Assembly: GCA_016718565.1 (NCBI GenBank)
Contig: JADKCZ010000001.1
Location: 558,001 to 622,000, forward strand
From: Anaeromyxobacter sp.
Lineage (GTDB): Bacteria; Myxococcota; Myxococcia; Myxococcales; Anaeromyxobacteraceae
Reading direction: 5' to 3'
Length of the DNA stretch: 64,000 nucleotides
Position numbers and translations under genes: made by a program. Under the pieces are notes generated by a model. It saw only the letters and a program-made list of their open reading frames with translations, did not search any database and was not told the DNA's origin. Positions 35,058-45,211 of the stretch are shown one piece after another (the stretch's first letter is position 1; the number at the start of each line of letters is the position of its first letter).

Positions 35058-35120
35058 CGGCCGGGGCGGCGCCCCATCCGTCCGCTCGACCGGGCGGGGC
35101 GCCGGCGCTACCGGTTCGGC

Positions 35121-35720
35121 ATGGACCACGGGATCACCTTCACCATCCACCCGGCCACGCCGGAGCGCTGGGACGACGTCGCGGCGCTCTTCGGCGCGAA
35201 CGGCGCGTGCGGCGGCTGCTGGTGCCAGTTCTGGAAGCAGACCCAGGCCGAGTACCGGGCCGGGGTGGGGCCGAGGAACCGGGCCGCGCTGCGCCGGCAG
35301 GTGCGGGCCGGGGCGGTGCCCGGGCTGCTGGCCTACGCCGGGGAGGAGCCGGTGGGCTGGGTGGCGGTGGCGCCGCGGAGCGCCTACGCGCGCCTGGGCA
35401 AGGCCCGCAACCTGGTGGCGGTGGACGACGCGCCGGTCTGGTCGGCGCCCTGCTTCTTCGTGAAGCGCGGCTTCCGCGGGCAGGGGCTGGCCGCCAGGCT
35501 GCTGGCGGCGGCGGCCGACTTCGCCCGGGCCGCCGGGGCGCCCTTCCTGGAGGGGTACCCGGTGGACTCGAAGGCCTCGCTCGGCGACGCCTTCGTCTAC
35601 ACCGGCGTCTCCTCCACCTTCGTGCGGGCCGGCTTCGTGGAGGTGGCGCGCAAGGCGCGCACCCGGCCGGTGATGCGCCTGGCGCTCGGGCGAGGTCGGC
35701 GCCGACCTGGCCGGACGTGA
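35121..35720 (+). CDS. GNAT-family N-acetyltransferase
   Basis: 199 residues from ATG 35121. The N-terminal cysteine-rich segment GGCWCQFWKQTQAEY (about residues 32-46) marks a distinct GNAT subgroup. The acetyl-CoA loop is FFVKRGFRGQGLAARLLAAA (about residue 115-134), with the expected RGQGLA. The substrate is unknown. It follows pepF after 63 bases on the same strand and may share its transcript. Confidence 0.85.
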   Translation: MDHGITFTIHPATPERWDDVAALFGANGACGGCWCQFWKQTQAEYRAGVGPRNRAALRRQVRAGAVPGLLAYAGEEPVGWVAVAPRSAYARLGKARNLVAVDDAPVWSAPCFFVKRGFRGQGLAARLLAAAADFARAAGAPFLEGYPVDSKASLGDAFVYTGVSSTFVRAGFVEVARKARTRPVMRLALGRGRRRPGRT

Positions 35721-35771
35721 TCCCGCGGTGGCCCTGGGCGGGTCGCTCCCGGAGGGCGCGGCCCCGGCCGG

Positions 35772-36629
35772 TCAGGGCGAGGTCGGCGAGGCCTCGGCCT
35801 CCCAGCCGTCGTAGCTGCCGCCGTGGCGCGTCGCCTGCTCGGCCAGGGCCCAGGCCACCCCGTGGATGTGCTGCAGCGCCAGCGGATCGGCGCGGCGGAG
35901 GTCCACGGCGAAGCCCGAAGGCGGCGGCCCGTCGTCGCGGCGCGCCACCACCTCGAAGCCGGACGCCGTGGCCTCCGTCACGAAGGCCTCGCGCGCCTCG
36001 CTCGAGGGGAAGGAGGCCTGGTGATCCACCGGCCGCGGCGCCGCGCCCCGGTCGCCCCGGCGGGCCAGCGCCTCGACGGCGCGCCGGTCGAGCAGCCAGC
36101 GGTGGGCGCGCGGCGTCGGGAAGAGCTCCAGCCGGTAGGCCTCCCACGCCGGATCGTCCTCGCCTGCCGCGCCGAGGTCGTACTCCGCCAGCGCGTCCCG
36201 CACGGCCCCGAGCTCGGCCTCCACGCCCGCCGCCTCGGGCAGGTAGAAGAGGTGCTGCCGGACGCCGGCGGTGGTGACGCGTCCGGCGTAGACCGCGCCG
36301 GCGGGCGAGAGCGCCGCCACCAGCAGGTCCTCGACGCGGACCAGGGCCTCGGCCTCGGCTGGCTCCGGCAGGCCGTCCGCGCGCGGTGCGCGCAGGGCGC
36401 AGCGGATCCGCACCAGCCTGGGGTGGTCGCCGAGCGGCGCCCGGCCCGCCAGCGAGAGGTCCACGGCGATGGCCACCGGTCCCGCCTGGCTGGCCCGCTG
36501 GTGGGAGACCCAGTCGACGGGCTCCGCCCCCGGGGCCGGACCGGACGTCATGGACGACGCAGGCCCGGCCGGGGCCTCGGCCGTGGCGGCGCTCTCGCTG
36601 CGGGAGAAGAGGTTCTTGAGCCAGCGCAT
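35772..36629 (-). CDS. DUF695/RraB-like two-domain protein
   Basis: 285 residues from ATG 36629, with a GAGG ribosome site. The N-terminal half (about 35-170) resembles DUF695: short strands with VDWVSHQRASQAGP, LVRIRCALRAP and HLFYLPEAAG. The C-terminal part (about 200-275), with FPSSEAREAFVTEATASGFEV, VARRDDG and DPLALQHIHGVAWALAEQATRHGGSYDGWEAE, resembles RraB, the RNase E-inhibitor fold. This pair of domains occurs together in other bacteria. A role in RNA turnover is possible but not shown here. Confidence 0.78.
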   Translation of the reverse strand: MRWLKNLFSRSESAATAEAPAGPASSMTSGPAPGAEPVDWVSHQRASQAGPVAIAVDLSLAGRAPLGDHPRLVRIRCALRAPRADGLPEPAEAEALVRVEDLLVAALSPAGAVYAGRVTTAGVRQHLFYLPEAAGVEAELGAVRDALAEYDLGAAGEDDPAWEAYRLELFPTPRAHRWLLDRRAVEALARRGDRGAAPRPVDHQASFPSSEAREAFVTEATASGFEVVARRDDGPPPSGFAVDLRRADPLALQHIHGVAWALAEQATRHGGSYDGWEAEASPTSP

Positions 36630-36669
36630 GTGGTGACCTCGCGGAGGGGAGAGATACCACGGTGCGGCA

Positions 36670-37212
36670 TCACCGCCGCACCGCCCACCGCGCCGCGCCG
36701 CGCGCCACGCCGCCGCACAGGAGCCCCCACGCCGCGCCGGCCAGGACGTCCGTCGGCCAGTGGACCCCGCCGTGGACCCGGGCGAACGCGACGGTGGCCG
36801 CCAGGGCCGCCGCGGCCAGCCCGAGCCGCCGGTCGGCCAGCCCGGCCACCAGCGCCATGGCGAAGAAGTTGGCGGCGTGCAGGCTTGGCAGCGCGCCCGA
36901 GTCGGCCGCCGGGACGAGCCACCGGACCGTGCCCTCGGCGAGCGCGTAGCAGGGGCGGGTCCTGCCAACGAGCGGCTTCCAGACCTGGGAGCCCACGAGG
37001 TCCGAGAGCCCGACCGCCGCCGGGAGCGCCGCGGCGAGGGGCCAGCGGGCCAGCCCCACCCGCCACAGGATGGCGGCGGCGAGGACCACGCCAGTGGCCG
37101 CCCCGAACCAGGGGTCGGACACGGTCACCGTCACCCAGTCCACCACCGGCCCGAAGTCGCGGTTCAGGGCGAGGAAGAGCCGCTCCTCGAGCGGGTGGAA
37201 GGCGGCGAGCAC
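36670..37212 (-). CDS. PAP2-family membrane phosphatase
   Basis: 180 residues from GTG 37212 with five or six hydrophobic segments. The three phosphatase motifs are complete: KPLVGRTRP (residues about 79-87), PSLHAANFF and RVHGGVHWPTDVLAG. Such enzymes remove phosphate from lipid phosphates such as undecaprenyl or phosphatidyl phosphates at the outer face of the inner membrane. Which lipid is used is unknown. It is upstream of the DUF695/RraB-like gene with 40 bases between them. Confidence 0.87.
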   Translation of the reverse strand: MLAAFHPLEERLFLALNRDFGPVVDWVTVTVSDPWFGAATGVVLAAAILWRVGLARWPLAAALPAAVGLSDLVGSQVWKPLVGRTRPCYALAEGTVRWLVPAADSGALPSLHAANFFAMALVAGLADRRLGLAAAALAATVAFARVHGGVHWPTDVLAGAAWGLLCGGVARGAARWAVRR

Positions 37213-37402
37213 GCGGGCATGGCACCGCGGAAGGGTGCGGCCGTCAACCCGGCCGGGCGTGATCCCGGCGGCGCCGCGCCGCCGCGTCCAGGGCCGGGGA
37301 GCGCAGGCCAGGCGGTGGAGGGGCGGTCACGAGGGGCCCAGGGCAGGGGTCGCGCCGGGTGGAAGTGGCGGTGCGGACTGGGGATCCTGCCAGGGCGAGG
37401 GA

Positions 37403-37432
37403 CCGCCGCGCGGACGGAGGTCCGCGCGGCGG
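37403..37432. repeat. Perfect 13-base-pair hairpin
   Basis: CCGCCGCGCGGAC is followed by a GGAG loop and its exact complement. The right arm is part of the 22-base repeat. GGAACT... is not continued by a T run, unlike the terminator at 38989-39029, so termination here is uncertain. Confidence 0.6.
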
Positions 37433-37443
37433 AACTCCCGGTC
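37422..37443. repeat. 22-base repeat, copy 2 (inverted relative to copy 1)
   Basis: Exact reverse complement of 32961-32982, 4.4 kb away. It includes the right arm of the hairpin at 37403-37432 and ends in AACTCCCGGTC. Confidence 0.7.
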
Positions 37444-37512
37444 TGGAGGCGGGTGTCCCATCTCGCCGGGGCCGGGTGTCACTCAGGCAGCCCCACCCGA
37501 AAGGTCCCTGCC

Positions 37513-38961
37513 ATGACTACCCTGAAGCACGCCCTCTCCGTCGCCCTCGCCGCCACCCTGGCCGCCTGCGGCGGCTCCTCCTCCGACGCCACCACCCCGC
37601 CCCCGGTCGTCCCGAACGTGGTCCTCAAGGGGACCATCACGGCCCGCTCCGCCGGCCAGATCGTGGTGAACGGCCTCACCCTCTCCACGCCGGCCACGGT
37701 CAAGATCGAGAAGGTCGAGAAGGCCGAGTCGGAGCTCCGCACCGGCATGGTGGTCAAGGTGAAGGCCCGCACCTCCGGCCGCACCGGCGAGGCCGCCGAG
37801 GTGGAGTTCGAGGACGCGGTCAAGGGCAAGGTGGAGGCCAAGTCCTCCAACGGCACCCTCTCGGTGGGCGGCCAGACGGTCCGCGTGGACGACTCCACGG
37901 AGTTCGAGGACAACGTGAACCGGCTCGGCTCGGTGGGCGTGGACGACCGCGTCCGGGTCTCCGGCGTCCCCGACGACAAGGGCGGCCTGCGCGCCACCCG
38001 CATCGACAAGGAGGCCGGCTCCTCCAACGACTTCGAGGTGAAGGGGGTCGTCTCCGACCTCTCCGCCACCGGCTTCACCCTCAAGACCTCGCTGGACGCC
38101 GCCCTGGCCGACACCTACACGGTCACCCTGGCCGGCGGCGCCACCATCCCGGCTGGCCTGGCCAGCGGCGGCTTCGTCGAGGTCCGCTCGCTCAAGCCGG
38201 TGCAGGCCGGCAACGTCATCGAGGCGGCCTCCATCTCCCTGGAGGACCGGCTCGGCAGCGCCCAGAGCGAGGTCGAGGTGGAGGGCATCGTCACCTCCGG
38301 CTCCTCGTCCCAGTTCGTGGCCGCCGGCACCACCGTGACCACCACCGACGCCACCCTCTGGACCGGCGGCGTGGCGGCCGACCTCATCCCCGGCGTCAAG
38401 GTCGAGGCCGAGGGCGTGCTCGCCGCGGACGGCTCGCTGGCCGCTCGCAAGGTCTCCTTCCGCTACTCCTCCAAGCTCCAGGGCGTGGCCACCGCGCTGG
38501 TGGTGGCCGCCGACGGCACCGGCTCGCTCTCGGTCAACGGCGTGACCGTGAAGGTGGACGCCCTGACCGACCAGCGCGACGCGCTGGCCAGCCTGGCGGC
38601 CGGCGACCTGGTCGAGCTGCGCGGGTTCCTGGGCCGCGACGGCGCCTCGCTGGTGGCCACCCGCCTCGAGGCGCGCAACGACGACCGGCCCATCCTCCAG
38701 GGCGTGGTCACCGCCAAGGACGAGGCCGCCGGCACCATCACCATCCTCGGCAAGACCATCTCCACCTCGGCCGTCGAGTCCGGCGGCTTCCACGACTACG
38801 ACCCCTCCTCCGGCGTGGACGGCGCCAGCATCTCGAAGGCGGAGTTCTTCGCCGCCATCACGCCCGGCGAGACCGTGGTGAAGGGCCGGGGCCGTGACAC
38901 CGCCGCCTTCGCCGACCCGGTCCTGACGGCCAAGGAGGTCGAGCTGGAGGGCGAGAAGTAG
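37513..38961 (+). CDS. DUF5666-like repeat lipoprotein
   Basis: 482 residues from ATG 37513. Lipoprotein signal with the lipobox LAACGG at residue 19-24, then a Thr/Pro linker. The rest is built of related 60-80 residue beta-strand units, each starting LxGxVT and running through V-x-V to a strand ending D-G-L-x-A-x-x-V. Examples begin at VLKGTITARS, VEVEGIVTSG, LQGVATALVV and ILQGVVTAKD. This is the pattern of DUF5666 proteins. It is lipid-anchored and exported, with unknown role. A strong terminator follows. Codon use is unusually rich in ACC/TCC, which may mean high expression. Confidence 0.8.
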   Translation: MTTLKHALSVALAATLAACGGSSSDATTPPPVVPNVVLKGTITARSAGQIVVNGLTLSTPATVKIEKVEKAESELRTGMVVKVKARTSGRTGEAAEVEFEDAVKGKVEAKSSNGTLSVGGQTVRVDDSTEFEDNVNRLGSVGVDDRVRVSGVPDDKGGLRATRIDKEAGSSNDFEVKGVVSDLSATGFTLKTSLDAALADTYTVTLAGGATIPAGLASGGFVEVRSLKPVQAGNVIEAASISLEDRLGSAQSEVEVEGIVTSGSSSQFVAAGTTVTTTDATLWTGGVAADLIPGVKVEAEGVLAADGSLAARKVSFRYSSKLQGVATALVVAADGTGSLSVNGVTVKVDALTDQRDALASLAAGDLVELRGFLGRDGASLVATRLEARNDDRPILQGVVTAKDEAAGTITILGKTISTSAVESGGFHDYDPSSGVDGASISKAEFFAAITPGETVVKGRGRDTAAFADPVLTAKEVELEGEK

Positions 38962-38988
38962 CTCGCGAGGTCACTCCTCGTCCTCTCC

Positions 38989-39029
38989 GGGGGCGGCGGC
39001 CGGGCGGGCCGCCGCCCCCGGAACTTTTT
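38989..39029 (+). terminator. Rho-independent terminator
   Basis: A perfect 13-base-pair GC stem (38989-39001 with 39007-39019) and a five-base loop are followed by GGAAC and five T (39025-39029). It lies 28 bases after the stop of the DUF5666-like gene. It is the only clear intrinsic terminator with a T run that I found in the window. Confidence 0.85.
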
Positions 39030-39144
39030 CCCGACCGGGCGCTCCGCGGCGCCCACCTCGGGCCGCGCCGCGGACCCCGCCCCCCCCCTCCCACCCCCGC
39101 CGCCGCGCCTCCCGGCGGCGCCGCGGCGGGTGGCCCGCTCGTCC

Positions 39145-39173
39145 TTGACCGACCGCGGAGCCCGTGGTGTATG
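39145..39173 (+). promoter_or_regulatory. Candidate sigma-70 promoter of the outer-membrane protein gene
   Basis: TTGACC (39145-39150) and TGTATG (39168-39173) are 17 bases apart, 33 bases before the ATG at 39207. The -35 box matches five of six consensus bases. Confidence 0.45.
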
Positions 39174-39206
39174 GACCCGGTTCGCCCACCCACCAAGGGG
39201 TCGTCC

Positions 39207-40910
39207 ATGTCCCGCAGCCACCTCCTCGCCGCCACCGCGGCCCTCGTCCTCGCCGCCGGCGTCCGCGCCGAGGGGCCGCTGGCGGCCGACGCGCCCGTCG
39301 ACCCCCGGGTCGAGACCCTCGTCAAGCAGGCGGTGGAGAAGGCGCGGCAGGAGCTGCGCGACGAGCTCCGCGCCGAGGTGCAGGCGGTGCAGTCGGCCTC
39401 CGAGTTCCTGGGCGCCGCCGCCGAGGGGCCGCGGCTCCAGTTCTTCGAGCTCGACGGCTACCTGCGGGCCCGCGGCGACCTGCTCGACAACCTGGCGCTG
39501 CGCCGGGGCCTCGACGCCAACCTCCAGTACCTGGTGCCCGGCTTCCCCGGCGACACCGAGCCCCCCGGCACCCAGACCTCCGCCAACCTGCGGCTCCGCC
39601 TCGAGCCCACCCTCAACGTCTCGGAGCACGTCCGGGCCCGCGCCCAGATCGACCTGCTCGACAACTACCTGCCGGGCACCTCGGGTGGCGCGGTCCACGG
39701 CGGCGCCGCACCCAGCGACCGGCCGGCCGTCAACGTGAAGCGCGCCTGGGGCGAGGTGGAGACCCCGGTGGGCCTGCTCTCCTTCGGCCGCATGCCCTCC
39801 TCCTTCGGCCTCGGGCTGGTGGCGTCGGCCGCCGACGGGCTGGACGACGACCTGGGCGACTCCAGGGACCGCCTGCAGTTCGCCACGCTGCCGCTCTCCA
39901 CGCCCTTCGGCCAGCTCAACCTGGTCCCCTTCCTCGACTTCGACCGCACCGGCACGCCCGGCGTGGACGCCAGGGTGGAGGCCGGCGCCGGCCAGCCCGT
40001 CAACCTGGACTCCTCCACCAACGGCCGCACCTGGGGCATCAAGTTCCTCCGCCTCGACACCGACGACGAGCTCCGCCGCACGCTGGAGCGCGGCGAGCGC
40101 AGCACCAACTACGGCCTGATGTACACCTACTCGACGCTGCCCCGGGCCTGGGACGGCGCCGCCTTCTACGACCGCGGCGAGTACCGTCACCAGGCCTCGC
40201 TCTGGCTCCGCCTGCGGACCAGCCGGCTGCACCTGGAGGCCGAGGGCAGCGGCCTCTACGGCAACCTGAGCGATCCTGGGCCCTACGCCGCCACCCTCGC
40301 CTCGCCCGGCACGCGCATCGACCTGCGGCAGTTCGGCGGCGTGCTGCGCGCCACCTACCAGGTGAAGCCCAACAAGGTCACCCTGGGCGGCGAGCTCGGC
40401 TTCGCCTCCGGCGACAAGGCCCCGGGCTTCGGCAACCGGCCCGGCCAGCTCGGTCCGGCGGGCACCGGCGGCGACCAGACCCTGCCGGTCGCGGGCGCGC
40501 TGGAGGGGCCGCAGTACGGCCTGGCCGGCGACACCACCATCGGCAACTTCCGCTTCAACCCGGCCTACCGGGTGGACCTGATCCTGTGGCGGGAGATCCT
40601 GGGGGCCGTCACCGACGCCTGGTACCTGAAGCCCACGCTGCGCTGGGACATCCTCTCCGGCCTGGCCCTGGACGCCCAGCTGGTCTACTCGCAGGCCATC
40701 TACCCGGAGTCGACCCCGAGCGCCTCCGCCACCTCGCGGGGCAGCGCCGCCCTGGGCGTCGAGGCCGACGGCAAGCTCACCTACGCCACCGACGACGGCT
40801 TCACCGCCTGGCTCCAGTACGGCGTGCTCTTCCCGCTCGACGGCTTCGGCGGGGCGGGCAGCCTGACCCGCGCCCACGCCATCCGCACCGGCCTGGCCCT
40901 CAGCTTCTAG
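39207..40910 (+). CDS. Outer-membrane beta-barrel protein (TIGR04551-like)
   Basis: 567 residues from ATG 39207, with the ribosome site AAGGGG. Signal peptide MSRSHLLAATAALVLAAGVRA. A short helical segment follows (about 30-65, VETLVKQAVEKARQELRDEL), likely coiled coil. Then come many alternating amphipathic strands ending in the aromatic C-terminal residue of outer-membrane barrels (GLALSF). I associate the overall layout with the TIGR04551 family of myxobacteria. The cargo or function is unknown. Its stop TAG and that of convergent osmC share CTAG. Confidence 0.8.
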   Translation: MSRSHLLAATAALVLAAGVRAEGPLAADAPVDPRVETLVKQAVEKARQELRDELRAEVQAVQSASEFLGAAAEGPRLQFFELDGYLRARGDLLDNLALRRGLDANLQYLVPGFPGDTEPPGTQTSANLRLRLEPTLNVSEHVRARAQIDLLDNYLPGTSGGAVHGGAAPSDRPAVNVKRAWGEVETPVGLLSFGRMPSSFGLGLVASAADGLDDDLGDSRDRLQFATLPLSTPFGQLNLVPFLDFDRTGTPGVDARVEAGAGQPVNLDSSTNGRTWGIKFLRLDTDDELRRTLERGERSTNYGLMYTYSTLPRAWDGAAFYDRGEYRHQASLWLRLRTSRLHLEAEGSGLYGNLSDPGPYAATLASPGTRIDLRQFGGVLRATYQVKPNKVTLGGELGFASGDKAPGFGNRPGQLGPAGTGGDQTLPVAGALEGPQYGLAGDTTIGNFRFNPAYRVDLILWREILGAVTDAWYLKPTLRWDILSGLALDAQLVYSQAIYPESTPSASATSRGSAALGVEADGKLTYATDDGFTAWLQYGVLFPLDGFGGAGSLTRAHAIRTGLALSF

Positions 40911-41317
40911 GCGGCGCCCACCACCACGGTGCGCACCTGGAAGGCCGGGTTGGCCTGCAGGTCGCGCTTCACGGCGCACTGGTCGGCCACCCGCACCAGG
41001 GCCTCGCGGTACTTCTCCGGGAAGTCCGGCGGCACCTCGATGGTGAGCTCCACGCTGGAGAGGCCGCCGCTCTCGGCGTCGAACCGGTTCACCTGGCGGA
41101 TGCGCAGCCGCTCGGTGGGCAGCTGGCGCTTCTGGCAGAAGCCCACCACGTACACGCCGGCGCAGGTCCCGATGGAGGCCAGGAAGAGGTCGTAGGGCGA
41201 GGGCGCGGTGTCGTCCCCGTCGCTGCCCACCGGCTGGTCGGTCCGGATGACGTGCGCCCCGACGCGGGTGTCGACGCGCCGGTTGCCGGGGAAGGTCACG
41301 ACGAGCTCGGACGGCAT
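40907..41317 (-). CDS. OsmC/YhfA-family protein
   Basis: 136 residues from ATG 41317. The fold's two redox cysteines are present in SIGTCAGVYVV (about residue 53) and VADQCAVKRDL. GDDTAPSPYDLFLASIG is the usual lead-in. Members reduce organic hydroperoxides or are of unknown role; the YhfA-like branch lacks a settled function. Monocistronic and convergent with the outer-membrane protein gene. Confidence 0.88.
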   Translation of the reverse strand: MPSELVVTFPGNRRVDTRVGAHVIRTDQPVGSDGDDTAPSPYDLFLASIGTCAGVYVVGFCQKRQLPTERLRIRQVNRFDAESGGLSSVELTIEVPPDFPEKYREALVRVADQCAVKRDLQANPAFQVRTVVVGAA

Positions 41318-41400
41318 CGGGTCGCTCCTGGTGCGGGGTGGTGGTCGGGCCCCCCCATCCTGCCCCGGCCCGGCGCGGCGTGCTAGCCTCCTGCCCCCCT

Positions 41401-42797
<1,397 letters not shown>

Positions 42798-42801
<4 letters not shown>

Positions 42802-42944
42802 GCCGCACCTTGGCGCTGCTGCTGGCCGCCGCCCTGGGCGCCCTGACCGCCTGCGGCGTCAAGGCCCCGCCCCGGGCCGCCGGCGCGCCGGAGAAGTCCC
42901 CGGTCTCCGACGTCCTCGAGCCCGCCAAGGAGGCCCGCCGGTGA
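42798..42944 (+). CDS. lptM: Small lipoprotein LptM (YifL-like)
   Basis: 48 residues from GTG 42798. Signal with lipobox LTACG, then GVKAPPRAAGAPE, the short Pro-rich pattern of the YifL/LptM family. LptM binds the LptD/LptE translocon and helps its disulfides mature at the outer membrane. Genes of this type often stand directly before lysA, as here. It is coupled by GTGA overlaps on both sides. Confidence 0.82.
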
Positions 42945-44224
42945 ACCACTTCCTGGCCAGGCGGGGCGCCCTGCACGCCGAGCGGGTGCCGCTCGCGGCG
43001 CTGGCCGCCGAGCACGGCACGCCGCTCTACGTCTACTCGGCCGCCACCCTGACGCGGCACTGGAAGGTGCTGCACCGCTCGCTGCGCGGCCTCGACGCCA
43101 CCGTCTGCTACGCGGTCAAGGCCAACTCCAACCTGGCGGTCCTCTCGCTCTTCGCCCGGCTCGGCTCCGGCTTCGACATCGTCTCGGGCGGCGAGCTCTA
43201 CCGGGTGCTCAAGGCCGGCGGCGACCCGCGCAGCGTGGTCTTCAGCGGCGTGGGCAAGCGCGACGACGAGCTGGCCTTCGCCCTCGACGCCGGCGTGGGC
43301 ACCCTCAACGTGGAGAGCGGGCCGGAGCTGCAGCGGGTGGCGGCGGTGGCGCGGCGCCTCCGGGTGCGGGCCCCCATCGCCCTGCGCGTCAACCCGGACG
43401 TCGACCCCGAGACCCACCCGTACATCGCCACCGGCCTGCGCGAGTCCAAGTTCGGCGTCTCGGTGGAGGAGGCCGGCCGGCTCTACCGGCTGGCGGTGCA
43501 GGACCCGCACCTCGACGTGCGCGGCGTGGCCTGCCACATCGGCTCCCAGATCACCTCGCTGCGCCCCTTCGTGGACGCGGTGGTGCGGGTGCGCCGGCTG
43601 GCGGAGGAGCTGGGCCGGGCCGGCATCCACCTGCGCCACCTCGACGTGGGCGGGGGCCTGGGCGTCACCTACAAGGACGAGTCCCCGCCGACGCCCGAGC
43701 AGTACGGCGCCGCCATCAAGCGGGCGCTGCGGGGCTGGACCGGCCAGGTGCACCTCGAGCCGGGGCGGGTGCTGGTGGGCAACGCCGGCGTGCTGGTGAC
43801 GCGGGTGCTCTACGTGAAGGAGACCGCGGCCAAGACCTTCGTGGTGGTGGACGCCGCCATGAACGACCTGGTCCGCCCGGCCTTCTACGACGCCTGGCAC
43901 GCCATCGAGCCGGTGGTGGCCCCACCCAGGGGCGCCCGGCGGGTCACCTGCGACGTGGTCGGGCCGGTCTGCGAGTCCTCCGACTTCCTGGCGCGCGACC
44001 GCGCGCTGGTCCGCCCGGCCGAGGGCGACCTGCTGTGCGTCCGCACCGCCGGGGCCTACGGCTTCACCATGTCCTCCAACTACAACTCCCGGCCGCGCGC
44101 CGCCGAGGTGCTGGTGGACGGCTCCAGGGCGCTCCTGGCCAGGGCCCGGGAGACCTACCCCGATCTGGTGCGCGGCGAGGTGGCGCTGCCCGGGGCCCGC
44201 CGGTTCAAAGCCCGCCGCGGATAG
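42941..44224 (+). CDS. lysA: Diaminopimelate decarboxylase
   Basis: PLP enzyme that converts meso-diaminopimelate to lysine. 427 residues from GTG 42941. PLP lysine in VCYAVKANSNLAVL (about residue 59), DIVSGGELYRVLKAG, HLDVGGGLGV and the second-site CESSDFLA with AYGFTMSSNYNSRP near the end. It follows lptM by GTGA and precedes dapA by 41 bases. Confidence 0.97.
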   Translation: MNHFLARRGALHAERVPLAALAAEHGTPLYVYSAATLTRHWKVLHRSLRGLDATVCYAVKANSNLAVLSLFARLGSGFDIVSGGELYRVLKAGGDPRSVVFSGVGKRDDELAFALDAGVGTLNVESGPELQRVAAVARRLRVRAPIALRVNPDVDPETHPYIATGLRESKFGVSVEEAGRLYRLAVQDPHLDVRGVACHIGSQITSLRPFVDAVVRVRRLAEELGRAGIHLRHLDVGGGLGVTYKDESPPTPEQYGAAIKRALRGWTGQVHLEPGRVLVGNAGVLVTRVLYVKETAAKTFVVVDAAMNDLVRPAFYDAWHAIEPVVAPPRGARRVTCDVVGPVCESSDFLARDRALVRPAEGDLLCVRTAGAYGFTMSSNYNSRPRAAEVLVDGSRALLARARETYPDLVRGEVALPGARRFKARRG

Positions 44225-44265
44225 GCTACTCTCCTCAACCCTTCTCACCTCACCAGGAGCCCCCG

Positions 44266-45150
44266 ATGCGCCTCGAAGGATCGATGGTCGCCATCGTCAC
44301 CCCGTTCAAGGACGGGGCGGTGGATCACCGGAGCCTGCGCGACCTCGTCGAGTTCCAGCTCGCCGGCGGGACCGACGGCATCATCCCCTGCGGCACCACC
44401 GGCGAGGCGGTCACCCTGACCGCCCGCGAGCGGTACGAGGTGGTGAAGACGGTGGTGGAGCAGGTGAAGGGGCGCGCCGCCGTCATCGCCGGCGCCGGCT
44501 CCAACGCCACCCACGAGGCCATCGAGGGGGTCAAGGCGGCCAGGGAGCTCAAGGCCGACGCCGCCCTGGTGGTGACGCCCTACTACAACAAGCCGACGCA
44601 GGAGGGGCTCTTCCAGCACTACCAGGCCATCGCCCGGGCCACCGGGTTCCCGGTGGTGGCCTACAACGTGCCCTCGCGCACCGCGGTCGACCTCCTGCCC
44701 GAGACCGTGGCCCGCCTGGTCAAGGCCGGCGCCATCGTGGGCATCAAGGAGGCCACCGCCAACCTGGACCGCCAGGTCCAGCTGGTCGAGCTGTGCGGGA
44801 AGGACGCGCTGGCCTACCTCTCCGGCGACGACTTCACCGTGCTGCCCTACATCGCCTGCGGCGGCCACGGCGTCATCTCGGTGGTGGCCAACATCGCCCC
44901 CCGGGCCATGAAGGAGCTGGTGGTGGCGGCCCGGGCCGGCGACCTGGCCGGCGCCCTGGCGAAGCAGGTGGCCATGGCCGAGCTCAACCGGGTCATGTTC
45001 GTCGAGACCAACCCCGGGCCGGTCAAGGCCGCGGTGGCGCTCCTCGGGCTGGCCGGGCCGGAGCTGCGCCTGCCGCTGGTGCCGGTCTCGGAGGCCAGCC
45101 TGGCGAAGGTCCGCGCCGCCATGTCGAGGTTCGGCCTGAAGCTGGCCTGA
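44266..45150 (+). CDS. dapA: 4-hydroxy-tetrahydrodipicolinate synthase
   Basis: Condenses pyruvate with aspartate semialdehyde. 294 residues from ATG 44266 with AGGAG eight bases upstream. GTTGEAVTL, the tyrosine in VAYNVPSRTAVD and the Schiff-base lysine in VGIKEATANLD (about residue 162) are present. Part of the lysine/diaminopimelate operon. Confidence 0.97.
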   Translation: MRLEGSMVAIVTPFKDGAVDHRSLRDLVEFQLAGGTDGIIPCGTTGEAVTLTARERYEVVKTVVEQVKGRAAVIAGAGSNATHEAIEGVKAARELKADAALVVTPYYNKPTQEGLFQHYQAIARATGFPVVAYNVPSRTAVDLLPETVARLVKAGAIVGIKEATANLDRQVQLVELCGKDALAYLSGDDFTVLPYIACGGHGVISVVANIAPRAMKELVVAARAGDLAGALAKQVAMAELNRVMFVETNPGPVKAAVALLGLAGPELRLPLVPVSEASLAKVRAAMSRFGLKLA

Positions 45151-45211
45151 GCACCCCCCTGACGGCGCGCGCCGGCCCCGCGGGCCGCGCGCCGCCCCCA
45201 CGGAGAAGCAC

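Larger units (their letters stand above)
37213..37512. other. 300-base gene-free stretch with a strong hairpin
   Basis: No reading frame here has family resemblance. The region holds the divergent promoters for the PAP2 and DUF5666-like genes. It also contains a long perfect hairpin at 37403-37432 and the inverted copy of the 22-base repeat at 37422-37443. Nothing else stands out. Confidence 0.6.

Noticed and set aside
28737..35150. Minus-strand open frame of 2137 codons
   Set aside because: It lies across seven convincing genes in other frames and its product is low-complexity Arg/Gly/Pro/His sequence with no family features. Long antisense frames are expected at this GC content.
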